64,000 bases of DNA from assembly GCA_005406025.1 (NCBI GenBank), contig BGZK01000209.1, positions 372,001-436,000 of the forward strand, in the 5' to 3' direction. The DNA is from Eumeta japonica (lineage: Eukaryota > Arthropoda > Insecta > Lepidoptera > Psychidae). Made by a program: the position numbers and the translations under genes. The notes below the pieces were generated by a model, which saw only the letters and a list, made by a program, of their open reading frames with translations, was not told the DNA's origin and did no database searches. Positions 22,060 through 33,325 of the stretch are shown piece by piece. Each line of letters starts with the position of its first letter. The stretch's first letter is position 1.

Positions 22060-22205
22060 GAACGGTTTGTCAATCATTGACCTGCGCGTGAACAAACTGT
22101 AAACGCGACCGTGTGGGTACTTTCAATTGTACCGCGAACGCCGCGTGGGTGTCGCTTTAGCCATATCTCAATCTCGAGTTGGTATAGGCTCTCGAGGTAC
22201 AGTTA
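22060..22205. promoter_or_regulatory. Unique island with clustered factor-site-like words
   Basis: TTGTCAATCATTGACCT (about 22069-22085) combines a Pbx/Hox-like TCAATCA with a nuclear-receptor half-site TGACCT. AACAAACTGTAAACG follows. Two CTCGAG-type E-boxes occur at about 22173 and 22192. No coding frame. Confidence 0.3.
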
Positions 22206-23329
22206 ATTTCATTAAAACCGACCTAGAAAATCCTTCAAGTAAAATCAGAGAGCGTGATTAGTACATTATGATAACAACAACAAAAAAAAATAGAAATATA
22301 TTGCTGAGGAATTTTCAAAGTTTTACAAGCGACATATAAGGGCTATGTGTATTTTGTCAGTGAAGACGAGTAGTGACTATTAAGTTGTATAAATATATAG
22401 TGGATGAATGTTATAGCTAATTTTTGTACGATGTAGCCATGTAATATTTATCCATTGCCGAATTTTATAATATTTCTGTTAAATATTTATGGAGTTGTTT
22501 AAGAAAACTTTTAAGAGTTATGGAATACATTAAAACACAATAGTGTACATTATTTGATACATTATATTTCTTTGTTTATTTTGTACAGCAATATATGGAC
22601 GATTTTAATGCTTAATTTGAAATTTATATAGTAAAAAAAAATTGAACAGTATTTTATGAATTTATATGAAAGATACATGCAAAAACATACACACTTAACA
22701 GATGTAATCTCATTCGCAAGTTTTAGGATGTGATTCATCGAGTAATGGATTATAGTTTTCGATTATAAGTTCAGATCAAGTTCCTGTTTATTATTTGTTC
22801 TAGATAGAACGTATCTGTATCAACGTAACAAAACGTCAGGAAAATGAAAATTTTGAATTTATAAATACATAAAGCATTCGTCTCATTAATCGTTATATTT
22901 TATCAGACGTGACATACCGCTTACAAGTACGTTGGCTATAATTTCTGATAGCGAAGGTAGTATAAACGTATTTTTATAACAGCTGGTTACATTTTATAAT
23001 TACTAACTATGCAATGGGCGAATTGATGTAATAGGTTTTTATTAATTTTTATAATTGGGTATACGTCTGATTATTACTTCAATTATCTGTTAAATTATTT
23101 TGAGGTTTCGAAAAACAACTGATAAAATGAAACAGCAAGAATCGGAAGTACATGAAATTTTACTGTCACATCGATTTATTACAGAATAATTATATAACAT
23201 TTTTTTTATTGCTTTTTTCGTTATGATTTTCTTTATTAAATGGATTGCAGTAGATATTTTTAAATAAAGAACTTGACATTTCTGTTTTATTTTAAAAGAG
23301 GTGTGACCACTTGACGAATATTACCAGAA
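22206..23329. other. AT-rich stretch, no gene seen
   Basis: No open frame, repeat signature or RNA gene recognised. Confidence 0.4.
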
Positions 23330-23470
23330 AACTGAGATAGCGGTCACTGCATAAAGCGCTAAACGTGCTTTGAAACCGCGCTTGTCCGAACAAGCTAAAA
23401 TGTAGTCGTAACCAGTTGGTACGCGCGAGCTCCCTCGCCGCGACGCGTGGAACGGATTAAAAAAATTCGT
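23330..23470. promoter_or_regulatory. GC-rich unique island
   Basis: Contains TTGAAACCGCGC (a Runt-like AACCGC), AACCAGTTGG and CGCCGCGACGCG. No coding frame or repeat signature. Confidence 0.25.
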
Positions 23471-24324
23471 ACCACCTACAGTTTTCATTTCTCTACTCCA
23501 AAATTTTGCACGTATATTTCAGAATATTGAACAAAAAATTAACGACAAAAAAATTAAAAAAAAAGTCCCAAGTTCGAAAAAAATGAATTTGTTCATAACA
23601 ATGCACTATATTGTTGTTAAAAAGAAAAAAACGTAAGGTGTGCTATAGTTTTTTTGAAAGCTTGTACGCTTACGCACAATTAAAGTGCAAATGGAACATT
23701 TTATGTTCAAAACTTTTTTGCAGTTAGCCTTTAAAAAAAAGTGTTTTTATATAGTACGGAATTTTGAAAAATCATATTTCGAAATTTTCAAGTATCACAT
23801 TGAAAAAATAAATACATGTCAATTATTTTCGATCTGGAAACATGAAAAAAAATATTTCGTTGAAAAAAAATTTTTGACTGTAAATTTCCCATGAAATGAC
23901 CCATATATATATATACACACTCGATATTAATTAACAATTTCCCCCCTTTACTTTGAAAACATTGAGACTAAAATTTTAATATACATATATATATTTTATA
24001 CTGTCTCTAGGCCATTTCGTTTGATATTTCAAATGGTATAAGTTTGCAGATTTTTTTTTAATTTTCTACTTCACCTTCAAATGTAATGCCTATATTAAAA
24101 ATTCATATTTACGTCACACGTCTGTATTTCGAGTCACAGAAAGTCATAAATTTCAAATTAAGTAGTCCAGTTGATTTTGAGCGTATTGGCTGCTACAGAC
24201 GTCATATAGACACATTTGTGTGATTTTATAAAAGTTCCGCTTTTTTTTATTCGATGGTGCAAACACGACAAAATTTAAATGAAATTGGAAAATATTATAA
24301 CTGAAATTTGGTAACACTATGAAA
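23471..24324. other. AT-rich stretch with a repeat-like segment
   Basis: Poly-A/T-rich to about 24040. The 24050-24240 segment with 'GTTGATTTTGAGCGTATTGG' and 'CTACAGACGTCATATAGACA' resembles a dispersed lepidopteran repeat, at low confidence. No gene. Confidence 0.35.
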
Positions 24325-24500
24325 ACGTTTACGTTATGAAGTCGATATTAGAGAAGAACTATACTTTATGCACTCGAAACGGACGAGCTTGTATGAAACA
24401 ACTGATGCATGTGAGATGCATGCGAGAAAATTATGCAACGTTCATACCATCTGGAAATCTGTGGTGTCTGCCTATCCAACTTTAGGAAATAGCGGGAATT
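24325..24500 (+). mobile_element. LINE 3' end, copy 1 (end of ORF2)
   Basis: The frame near 24410-24500 ends WKSVVSAYPTLGNSGN before TAG. This matches the C-terminal tail pattern (K-W-K-x-V-V-S-A-Y-P) of RTE-like non-LTR retrotransposons that I recognise in Lepidoptera. Two more copies in the same orientation are at 44895-45110 and 46150-46310. Upstream ORF2 is missing, as in 5'-truncated insertions. Confidence 0.6.
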
Positions 24501-24605
24501 AGTAAGTGTGAATGAATGTCGATTCAATGCACTTTACTGCAGTAACTTAATACTCATTTTGAGAAACATCGTTTCCTCATCGGATTGAAAATGATTTCTA
24601 TTTTA

Positions 24606-24671
24606 TTAGCTGGCCCGACAAACGTTGTTCCACCACCCTTTCTTGTGGATTGCTTACCCTTATAGTCGATG
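24606..24671 (-). mobile_element. Short repeat terminus next to family B element
   Basis: TTAGCTGGCCCGACAAACG followed by TTGTTCC resembles an inverted CTAR-type end seen in lepidopteran repeats. Only about 65 bp is recognisable, and its class is uncertain. Confidence 0.35.
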
Positions 24672-25110
24672 CCCACAGCTTCGTCAACATGGTCATACAA
24701 TGAATTTCTTCATCTTTTGTATCGATCTATGTCTATATCGATCACGATCTCATTCCCGATTCCGAACACAGTGATATTTTAGTTTCTGCTCCACACTTCA
24801 CACACGTTTTCGACCCCAATCCCGGTCCCGTTTTCGATTCGAATCATGGGCCCGTTGTTGATTCTGTTTCGCCATCCCGTTTTCCATTATGATTTAGTTT
24901 TCTAGTTATACGTTTCATTCCAAATCGAAACTGTCGCTACCAGTCAGTTTTGAACATAGCAAAGCCGAGGGTAAATAATTCCTTCATCTTTTGTATTTCG
25001 TTTGCTCTTGTTTTTGATGCCGATCCCCCACCCAATTTCGACCCGGTCTGTTTTCAATTTCGGTCCCGGTCCTGGCTCACATTCTGCTCCTAGTCCTACC
25101 GGTAGCGGTA
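24672..25110 (-). mobile_element. Helitron-like family B element with internal degenerate repeats
   Basis: On the minus strand it ends 'GACCATGTTGACGAAGCTGTGG', the eroded form of the family B 3' end (ATGGGCGAAGCCGC). The body holds serial variants of 'GGGACCGAAATTGAAAAC', seen here as TTCGACCCCAATCCCGGTCCCG-type words. The family is shared with 56385-56876 and 60700-61161. No protein is encoded. Confidence 0.55.
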
Positions 25111-25229
25111 TTTTAATGTAAAATGGGACAGTATACTTAGACCGGTCTAAGTTCGCATATACATATTGCTGTTTTAAAATATAGTAAAAAAATTATGTTT
25201 AATGTGGTGCGATTTTAATATTTTTGTCA

Positions 25230-25425
25230 ATCGAACGACGACCGGCCCGGACGAGACTAGACGGGCGATCCTCTCGTTCTGGCGACTCCCGCGCAGCCTT
25301 CGTCGTTGCCGCCCGCGGCGCAATCTCGCATTATCGTTTTCTCGCTCGGTCCATCATTATTTATTTAATGTGTCGCGAATTATATTGAATTGTCGGTTCG
25401 GAGGGTTTTCTCGCTCGTGACTGTA
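25230..25425. promoter_or_regulatory. GC-rich unique island
   Basis: CpG-dense (GCCGCCCGCGGCGC at 25309-25322) with sharp boundaries to AT-rich DNA. The plus frame 25202-25420 is Arg-rich by composition and unrecognised. Confidence 0.25.
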
Positions 25426-26929
25426 TAATCAACAAAAATATTGATTAAAACGATTATAATAATACAATTTTGGTCGGAGTTTTACAACATGAATTGAATT
25501 TTTCATAATAATAGTTATTTAAGTTTAAACAATGAAATATGTTTTTGTTTAATGTTTTGAAATTGTTGTTCAATAGAGATAAAAATAAGCTTATGAGAAT
25601 AATATATGATTAAAAATGCAACAGTGCATTTTTTTTGCCTATTATGGTTCTTGTGGTATCAGAAATGATACAATAACATTTTTATTTTATATCCTTAAAT
25701 GTCCAATTGATTGATATTTGATCGAGCAGTGTAAAACATAAGAAATCTTTCTCATGATCTACCTACGATACATTTATTATAACTGCAAGTACATTGATAG
25801 ATAAATGCTATTTTTAACACGGTTTTATTAGTTTGACCTGTGCATCTATTTATATAGAGCAATTTTTCAAATCAATTGTCACCAAGTTCTGGACGTTTGA
25901 ATAATTTTAAATATTGCAAACGTATTAAAAACCGATGACTATACAAAAATTTCATAACTTTTTTTTAACATAAACTATGAAAAAGTATATGTAATAAAAA
26001 AGATTTATAAGAAAATTTAATATTTTGAAATGAAAATCGTTAACTTAATAATTACTCAAACTAATTAGCTAAGATATTATTAATTAAGATAAAAAAATTA
26101 AAATAACAAATTAAAAATAAATAAGTAAAAAAGTAAAGTCGTAATTTCAACGAAAAATTAGAAAAAAGTCAATTAACAATTATGAATAAAAATTTTAAAA
26201 ATTAATAATCGGGCGATATAAACCATAGGAAAAGTTTTAAGGTATACGATATTAAGGAAAAAATTCTTTAAAGAATCCAAATTCAGAAAAACGACAAGCA
26301 ATCGACAATGTTGAAAATTCTTGTCGCTAACATCAACCTCAGGGAACGATGAACGTTGTATAAGAAGCCTTACGCTTCCATCGGACCTCTAAGAGGGTTG
26401 ATCATTTAATGCTCCATTATTAGTAGAAGTAACAATGAAAAATTGAAAGAAAAATACAGATGAAAAAATCTATAAAAAAAAAACAACGCTTTCATAGCAA
26501 TATGAATTTAAAAATAAAAATTAATTTTTAATAAAAGATTTTTTTCAATATCGATGGGAAGTCCTTCGATTTCATATAAATTAGTGTTTAGAAATAAGGG
26601 TAAATTGCAAAGCGATTAACAGAAATAAAAACTGAATTTCAATATAAAAAACCTGCGGCTGCTTGATATTGATTGTTATGGATTTTCCATTGCCAAAAAT
26701 TTGTAAACGTCGAGTTATTATAAAAGTGTAGAAATCACCTCACGCTATATTTTTATTATTCAGTATGACCACGTTCAAAACTAATATTTTTCTTCAAATG
26801 TATGTTGAACTCGTACCAGATCTCAAAAAGACAAAAATTAACCTCGTATCCGACATTAATTTATCGGTTTACGTGGCCTGGGTGTATTTTTTTTTTGCCG
26901 TCGTAAACATTTACTGAAATCCCAACACC
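25426..26929. other. Very AT-rich stretch, no gene seen
   Basis: Extended A/T-rich DNA. A short less AT-rich patch at 26330-26410 shows no recognisable repeat or gene. Confidence 0.4.
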
Positions 26930-27120
26930 TCATCCAAAATGATGGTACCCTGGTAGCAGACAGTCAGACGAAGGAGCGCCCACGCGCCGCTGTCGCCAAA
27001 AACGCGACTGCATAAAAAATAACGAGACAATGGTGGTCGACATAACGGGGCACGGGGCGAGCGGCCCGTCCGAGCGTGTGTCAGCGGCGGCGTCTTAGCG
27101 CGTAAAAGTGAGCGGTAGAG
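26930..27120. promoter_or_regulatory. GC-rich unique island
   Basis: Contains GACAGTCAGACGAAGG, CGCGCCGCTGTCGCC and a GGGGCACGGGGCGAGCGGCC run. No coding frame or repeat signature was seen. Confidence 0.25.
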
Positions 27121-27599
27121 CTTTTTGTCTCAAATCCGTTAGGGACATTAAATCTGTGAATGTGCTCTTATAAGAAATTTATCCGAATATGATAAATAAA
27201 TAGATGCATTTGCGATAAATTTGAGTGTTGTCTACTTCTCCTGCAAGGTAGATATTAGACTTAAATGTTTCTTAATTAAAATATGTATAAGAAGTGGCAA
27301 ATCCAAATAAGTAAATAATATAAGTGACAATACTAGTAGCTCTTGCCGCACGGTACATTATCGACTCTGCCTGCTGCAATAGCTATTTATTAATGATATT
27401 AACTTTTATATAGTATGGCGTCATTCTTTTATCTACATGAAGAATAAATTAATGAACAAATCGATAAATAACGGAAAACACTAATAATTCTAGTCAAACT
27501 GTTTATGGAGTTGTAATTTTACACTTACGCGAAACTAATTTGGCAGCTATAGATTGATTTTACATGTCATAAATTATCCGTTCGTACGGGCAACTCATT
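27121..27599. other. AT-rich stretch, no gene seen
   Basis: Nothing recognised. Confidence 0.4.
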
Positions 27600-27885
27600 A
27601 TAGTCTGAATATTAAATACTGTGTGCGGCGAAAAGCTCGTAACAAACTCGACCTCGCGCCATTTCCATAATCACCATCCCGTTACGGGGACGGACGCGGT
27701 GACGTTAGTCATGTCTGCGGCGTCGGCGGCGGCGGCGGCTTTGTGTCAAATTGTGTTTGTTTGTGGCCGGCGCGACCGGCGAATTCGGTGCGGTCGTTCA
27801 ACTCCAGCTCGAGTGGTGGAGCGGCTGTTGCGATCTCCTCTAGAGCCAGTTTTGTACGCAGCCCCGGAACCGCTTAGCTTTTCTG
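27600..27885. promoter_or_regulatory. GC-rich unique island
   Basis: CpG-dense with a (GGC)n-like run at 27723-27741, GGCCGGCGCGACCGGCG and a CTCGAG. The plus frame 27621-27923 (100 codons, a poly-Ala run and an Arg-rich stretch) and the minus frame 27746-27946 overlap it. Both strands being open points to composition rather than coding. Confidence 0.25.
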
Positions 27886-28237
27886 CTACCTGGTGGTTCC
27901 TAGCTCGAAGAAATTCTAAATAATGAAACAAAAGTGACAATATCACATAGATCGAAATATATGAAATTCATATGAAAAAATTGTAGCAAGAAAGACTAAA
28001 AGCGCAACTTCGACCCGCAACCTTTTACAGTTACCACGATAAAGCCACTGACAAAAACAATTCGTTTTTTTTTGCCGGGTTTCATTAGTAAGCTCATTGA
28101 AGTAAACGCGATAGTTTCGATGCACACTGTCAACATACCGATATAAGTAAAATAAAAATGATACATACACAGACATTATTAAAATACTGATGCGTATGCG
28201 TCTGTTCGCATTGCACCTGCGCGTAAGGCTTACAGCG

Positions 28238-28422
28238 GTTTGTGTACGTTTACGCACAACCGTCCATCGCCGTGCATAGGTAGGCAAATACGATAAATTA
28301 TTGTCATGATTATAGTTCAACAACTGGCCGGGGTCGTCGAACTCCTCAGAGCGGTAGCTTTCTTCTTGATAAACGGCGGCGGCTTTTCTTCTCAACGCAC
28401 GGCGAACGATGTCGCGTCGCAT
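28238..28422 (-). CDS. Candidate minus-strand coding exon, unrecognised
   Basis: The minus frame starts at ATG 28422 and is open to 27943, 159 codons, the longest ATG frame in the window. The first 60 residues look most protein-like: basic RRDIVRRALRRKAAA, then YQEESYRSEEFDDPGQLL. A GTAAGC donor-like site follows codon ACC GCT near 28231-28238, beyond which composition degrades to AT-rich. A stop immediately precedes the ATG, so this would be a first or internal exon start. No family recognised. It is partly open on the other strand (28306-28557). Confidence 0.2.
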
Positions 28423-28644
28423 TTAAAAACCGACGGAATGACAGAATTTATCAGGTCGCCTTATCGTCCAGTGTCGACATGCACTAACAGGTTTTTAAAT
28501 ATCACGAACTTCAAGGCGTCCGGTATCGGTCGGGCTTTTTATTTATTGTTTGTGTGACTCAGTCACGTACATATGCAGAGTGTGATAATATGATATTACG
28601 TAGTTGCTTATAAAATATTACTTTCTTTTAAAATTATTTATATC

Positions 28645-28680
28645 CAGATGTACCTGCATAAAATTTTGCATGTACATCTG
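28645..28680. repeat. 14-bp imperfect hairpin
   Basis: CAGATGTACCTGCA (28645-28658) and TGCATGTACATCTG (28667-28680) pair with one mismatch around a TAAAATTT loop, just upstream of the mariner remnant. Confidence 0.5.
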
Positions 28681-28699
28681 AATGTTCGTAGGCTTTGCA

Positions 28700-29365
28700 C
28701 TCGACGAATACCGAACGATTTAACGAGTGGTCAGAAAAGATTGCAAGTAGAGTGGTGCCGTAAGAAATACTATACAGGTTGATCATTGGCTATACATAAC
28801 AGCCATAGGCGACGACACCTGGATGTATTGCTTTGAACCCGAAAGAAAAAGCTAATCAGCAGGTCTTTCCATTGAAATATTTGCTGAAATAAGCTAAAAA
28901 AGTCGTAGTATTGGTAAGACAATAGTTGCTTCTTTTTTCGGTAAATCAGGAAAATACACTATAATATCATTTGAAAAGCAAAGGAAAGTTATTGTAAAGT
29001 GGTACGTGCTTGCCTTGAATTTTTGAAAAAGTTAGCGAAAACGTTCTCGCAGCAAAGACGACATCACTACGACAACGCGTCCACACATCACGCTAAGGTA
29101 ACGAATGAATTTCTGGAGGCATCAAATAGAGAACCAATGACGTATCCGCCGTATAGTACGGACCATGCGCTTTTGTGACTTTTCCAGCTTCATTTCCGAA
29201 AACTGAAGATAAGTTTAGAGATATATGATTTACAAGCTCCGAAGAGGCGGTGAATGTGTGCCAACATGCCATTGAAGACTTTCCCAAGGAAGACTGAAAT
29301 TTTTACAATAGACCTAAAAAATGCAAAATGTGTAAATAATCTGAGCATATACTTTGAAAAACAAT
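28700..29365 (+). pseudogene. mariner transposase pseudogene (distinct from the 18.9 kb copy)
   Basis: In order one can read EWCRKKY (about 28750), IGDDTWMYCFEPERKS with the first catalytic Asp (28806-28853), IVASFFGKSGKY, HHYDNASTHH with the second Asp and an extra codon (about 29064), EPMTYPPYSTD, CDF with the third Asp in another frame, EEAVNVCQHAIEDFP, and a CKMCK tail. At least two in-frame stops and several frameshifts are present. The N-terminal third is missing. Motifs point to a cecropia/mellifera-like mariner. Confidence 0.85.
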
Positions 29366-29639
29366 AATTACTTCATGAGCACAATATGTGGACTCATTAA
29401 TGAGAATCCAGTAATTCAGCTAAACTCATGAGCGACTACTTGATGCTCAAACGTTTCTTGGACCTGTACAAGTATGCGGCGATTATTCACAAGGTAATGC
29501 AATACTGGAGTCAAATCTGAAACTTTAGTGAATCAGGTGTAAGCTCTGGCTCTCTACACTAAACGGAATAGTTACCAACGTGGAAAAAATAAGATGTAGG
29601 TGATTCGGATGCCCACATCTTAACCTTCGTAAAAATGCG
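29366..29639. other. No gene seen
   Basis: Probably includes the eroded right end of the mariner; no terminus could be fixed. Confidence 0.3.
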
Positions 29640-29835
29640 AATATCACTGAAACCCATATTTTGAAACGCCGCGCCACGAAATATTATTGCGCAAACGCGC
29701 GCTGCGGTTAGTCAGTCTCCGTCCACGCAAAAGCCATTCATACGCCACTGCAACCGACACGGTCCTATTGGATGTCCTTTGCACCGATAAGGATATTATG
29801 AGGCATAATAGCGATTCCGCGCCATACGACAACGA
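29640..29835. promoter_or_regulatory. GC-rich unique island with C/EBP-like palindrome
   Basis: ATTGCGCAA at 29686-29694 is a near-perfect C/EBP bZIP site. Flanks include CGCGCGCTGCGG and CCTATTGGATG (CCAAT inverse). The minus frame 29644-29832 is unrecognised. Confidence 0.3.
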
Positions 29836-30330
29836 TTAGATTTAGCGTTTTATTAAAATGTTCGGACATTCTAAACCAAATTAAATATGCGTGTGTAGCA
29901 GATACCCACGGCATTCAATATGTAAACCGTTTACCCCATACATCATATACTTCGATTTTAGCCTTTAGCCCTACATAGGCCAAATCCTAGAATTTGTACC
30001 ACTTACAACAACCTTGAATGGTGAATAGGATGTAGACATTTATCGAAATGAGTTTAAAGCTAAAATTTGTAACTATTTTTTGCAAAATGATTATCACATT
30101 TTCATTTATTTAAGTTCATACTCAAATTTAAACTTCTTGTCTAATTCTTTTGAAACATACCAGTGATATAATTTTTGTTCTGTATGCTTAGTCTTCAATT
30201 AACAATGTTGTGTACATCTATAATTGGCAGTTATATGATATATATTAGAATGTTGTATATGTAAAGAAAGTCCTACTGTTGGAAAATAAAAAAACGTGCT
30301 TTGGCTGTGACGTGGACGCGGCCGTGTTTT
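29836..30330. other. AT-rich stretch, no gene seen
   Basis: Nothing recognised. Confidence 0.4.
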
Positions 30331-30484
30331 TTACGTGAATACGTATACGTAACGGCTTATATTTTCATCCACTTGCATAGCCTCGGTCACTTCAGCCGCA
30401 GATGTACCGGCGCTGTTGTTGATCTGCTCGGACTCCTTCATTATTTCACGTCCCCGGCAGCCAAGTAGTGTTTTATGGGTATCC
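30331..30484 (-). CDS. Candidate minus-strand exon or decayed gene fragment, unrecognised
   Basis: After an acceptor-like CTAG (plus 30485-30488) the frame reads HKTLLGCRGREIMKE, then SEQINNSAGTSAAEVTEAMQ and VDENISRYVYVFT before TAA (30331-30333). The stop overlaps a donor-like GTAAAA, so the frame might continue by splicing. Just upstream the next frame reads WKELFKNNLGIPIKHYLAAG before a stop at about the frame junction, so a single frameshift would join two protein-like stretches. Codon choice (GAG, CAG, AAC, GCC) is unlike the AT-rich flanks. Family not recognised. It could be a processed pseudogene. Confidence 0.3.
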
Positions 30485-30983
30485 CTAGATTATTCTTGAA
30501 AAGCTCCTTCCAACCGTATACAATCACTATATTTTTATTTGGCTTTTTGATCGACTTTTAGGCCGATATTGCATTTTCGATATTTCTCTATAACTTTTTC
30601 TCACTAATATTTTATACACGCAATTGATAGATTTGACAAGGGCTGACGATTGAAACTCAAAGTAAGGTCGTAGCTTTTTCGAGTTAAAATTTAGACTAAA
30701 AAGAAATTTTTCGATACAGCAAAATGACTGAAAATATTGGCTCTTCCTCCTCTGCTATGCACGATGCTTCACAGTCCTCACTAAACGTTACCAATTCTTT
30801 AATGCTTTAGCTATCGAGTGGTGCAATTAAATTTTGGATGCACATGATAGACGTGTAGCTGCAGCATCAAACTGTATCCCTCGATTTTATTTTTATCAGT
30901 TTTCCGAATTGCCTCCCACTATGGAAGCAATTTCAAAGACGTATATTCAAGTCAAAAAAAAAGAAAGTTTATACCGCACTAAA
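30485..30983. other. Stretch with possible decayed coding traces
   Basis: Continues the minus-strand protein-like frame to about 30560. Plus strand 30723-30809 is a short frame of 28 codons rich in Ser. No identification. Confidence 0.25.
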
Positions 30984-31410
30984 TTAAATATTCTCGAGTG
31001 TGTTCGTATTAGGAATGTGTGCAAAAATCACAACCGGCGCGTTTGGTAGATAAGACGGTCGAGAGGTATCGGGGCGTGTCCCACATTCGGCGATCGTCCG
31101 ATAGCGAGACGGCGCGCGCACGCCGCCGGCCGCCGCAACGAGGTTATCGTGCGGCGAGTTAACTCTTGTGCACACGCACCGCTTTATTGGATTAAGTGTC
31201 GTGTGCAGGAAAACGTCTTCACTTTTAATAGAGACATTAACCGGTAACCGGACCGGCGTAAATAGACCGCGCCGCCTCTCCTGATCGGTCACCGCGATTT
31301 GGCTTTGCGTTGCTGCTCCATTCGTGTACATTTGGAGGTCGCCATCTTTCAGACGACCGTGCGGGCAAACCCCTATTCTTCTTTTCACAGAAAGGAATTA
31401 TACCCGCTTC
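30984..31410 (-). CDS. Candidate minus-strand open frame in a GC-rich island
   Basis: Minus strand open for 134 codons (31388-30984) from a GTG, with PHGRLKDGDLQMYTNGA and GLFTPVRLPVNVSIKSEDV. A second minus frame (31237-31452) overlaps it. The CpG-rich core (31070-31150) and a K50-homeodomain-like GGATTAAG with TTTATTGG at about 31183-31196 fit a regulatory element equally well. No domain recognised. Confidence 0.15.
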
Positions 31411-31449
31411 AGCCTTACTGATGTACTTTCTTTTCCTTTTAACAGATCG

Positions 31450-32129
31450 CACAAGACTTTTTAAACAATTTAAGGACAGCTCTTTTTAAATTAAATTATG
31501 TCCAATTAAAAAAGAAATGTATACAATGTAAAAAGAAACAACCCGATAAGAAATCGAAGCGGTTTTAAATATGGATATTTGCCTAAAAATAACCGAAAAT
31601 TTTGTAATACCCTTTTTGAATACTAACTGATTATAATGATCTTAAATTCATTTAAGTTTTGAATATTTAACCTTATTCAACATGCGCACACAGAGCCTTC
31701 AAAATGAGTATGTGATATTATGTAATCAAATGATATGCACAGTTTATTTATTTTTTTTATTTCCAGTATCGAGTCAATGATGATCACCGTTTTTCTTAAA
31801 TATTACTAAATTTTTGTTACACATGTTAAATTTTCACGTATAAAAAATCATGCTAATTAGAGAACGTTAAAATGAGTCGCAAGCTTATTATGGTACTCAA
31901 TTAATGGAAGGCTATTAGCGACATAGTTTCAAATAAACTTTATGGTTTAATAAAAAAAATACATTTAACCCTTGCCGTTAATATATATCGGCGCTGTAAA
32001 TTTATTGTAAACGTTTTTTTTTTATTTTCCTGACTAACAAAACCTCTTACTCAAGTATAGAAGCAAACACAGAGTTAGTCATGTGAATTTTAAATAAATA
32101 CCGTCATTCAGATGTCGCGAAATGACATG
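31450..32129. other. AT-rich stretch, no gene seen
   Basis: Nothing recognised. Confidence 0.4.
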
Positions 32130-32310
32130 TAATACAACCGGAAATTATTAAGGCAACACGTCGATGGAGTTAGCTGCATTCCGTGTATCACTTCATTATC
32201 ATGCATCCGTGACGTATGGATACCGCAGAAAAGCCTTCCGGTTCTGACGTCAGATTTGTTATCATGGAGGTGATTAAGATGCTCTATCATCGTTATCAAT
32301 GCAATGTTTG
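32130..32310. promoter_or_regulatory. Unique island with inverted ETS-like sites
   Basis: ACAACCGGAAATT near 32137 and CCTTCCGGTTCTG near 32234 carry inverted CCGGAA (ETS-type) cores. TCTGACGTCAGA at about 32244 holds a CRE-like core. No coding frame of note. Confidence 0.25.
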
Positions 32311-32681
32311 AGGAAATTGCTGATAAGGGTAGCGGCGTAATTGAAGTTGCAGGTTCGATTTTTCTGTTCCATTAGTGCATTTACTCACCTAATTTCTGAT
32401 TATAATGTTCGTCAATTTAAATGGATTCTAAAGTATGTATGTCTCGAATTCCGATTGAATTCAATAACAGAAAAATCTCGACTTAGGGTACGGTGAATTA
32501 TTAATTTGTGTTTTATAGAGTTCGATTCCTTGGTTGTTTAAAGGGCATCATTTCATGAATCTTTCTAGTTGAAGTTACTGAAGCTGAAGCTATAAAACTT
32601 TCTTCAACGTAAGTATCATCATAAAGGTTTTATTCGTCCCACTGTTAAAGGATATCTTGGACACAATCCTTTTTTTCGGAT
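32311..32681. other. No gene seen
   Basis: AT-rich. 'TTCGTCCCACTGTTAAAGG' near 32634 may be a trace of an inverted LINE 3' end. Confidence 0.3.
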
Positions 32682-33015
32682 CTAGGGCTTCAAGGCTATA
32701 AAGCTTCAAGAGCTTAGCCCTTCACACTGGTTCGGTTTTAGAATGCTAACCGTTGTCACCGATACGATAATATCTCGAAACGAAAACTTAAAGTGCCCTT
32801 TAGAGCACAGAACGAGTGGTTTGATATGACTTTAAGTTAAAAAAAAACTCATTGGTAAATTTCTCCTTGATCAGGATTTTTACCCGGTACCTTCTGACTT
32901 GAAGGTAACACAAAAAAAAAAAAAAACTCATTGGTAAATTTGTCCTCGATCAAGATTCTTACCCGGTACCTTCTGACTTGAAGGTAACACTCTCAACCGC
33001 ATAGCTATCGCTGTT
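32682..33015 (-). mobile_element. tRNA-derived SINE, copy 2, with internal 79-bp duplication
   Basis: The minus-strand head reads GCGATAGCTATGCGGTTGAG, an A-box-like tRNA D-arm remnant, followed by the TACCTTC and ACCCGGTA region. The segment ACTCATTGGTAAATTT to GAAGGTAACAC occurs twice (from 32847 and from 32926), joined by a poly-A. The body matches the other SINE copies (GAGTGGTTTGATATGACTT). Confidence 0.7.
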
Positions 33016-33059
33016 CTCATTTCACAAAACTCACACAAAAAAGTCTGAATTTTAAATCT

Positions 33060-33325
33060 GGACAACCATAACGTCCATACGCGTCCATATTAAACAAACT
33101 GACGCCATATAAGGACGATCGATTTGAAGTGTCGCTTCCTCGTGGACCGCGAGCCGCGTCGAGTCACAGTTTAGCGGCTGCCCTTGCCGACGTCGACGGT
33201 GTTAACTCGCAGAATGCTTCGGGGGCCGCGGCAGGATAGTCGTGCGTGACGGATCGATCGGTCGGTCGACCGGTCGGCCGATTCGTCGCGCTCAAACAAT
33301 AACCCCATAAATGCCGTCGACACGG
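33060..33325. promoter_or_regulatory. GC-rich unique island
   Basis: CpG-dense. GATCGATCGGTCGGTCGACC (33252-33271) then GGTCGGCCGATT form an imperfect palindrome built of GGTC/GACC units. AACAATAACCCCATAAATG at the right edge has Fox/Hox-like words. No coding frame. Confidence 0.3.

Noticed and set aside
27621..27923. 100-codon plus frame with poly-Ala
   Set aside because: A GGC run and CpG-rich composition open both strands. There are no splice signals or domain.
28306..28557. 83-codon plus frame
   Set aside because: Antisense to the more protein-like minus frame 28422-28238; no motif.
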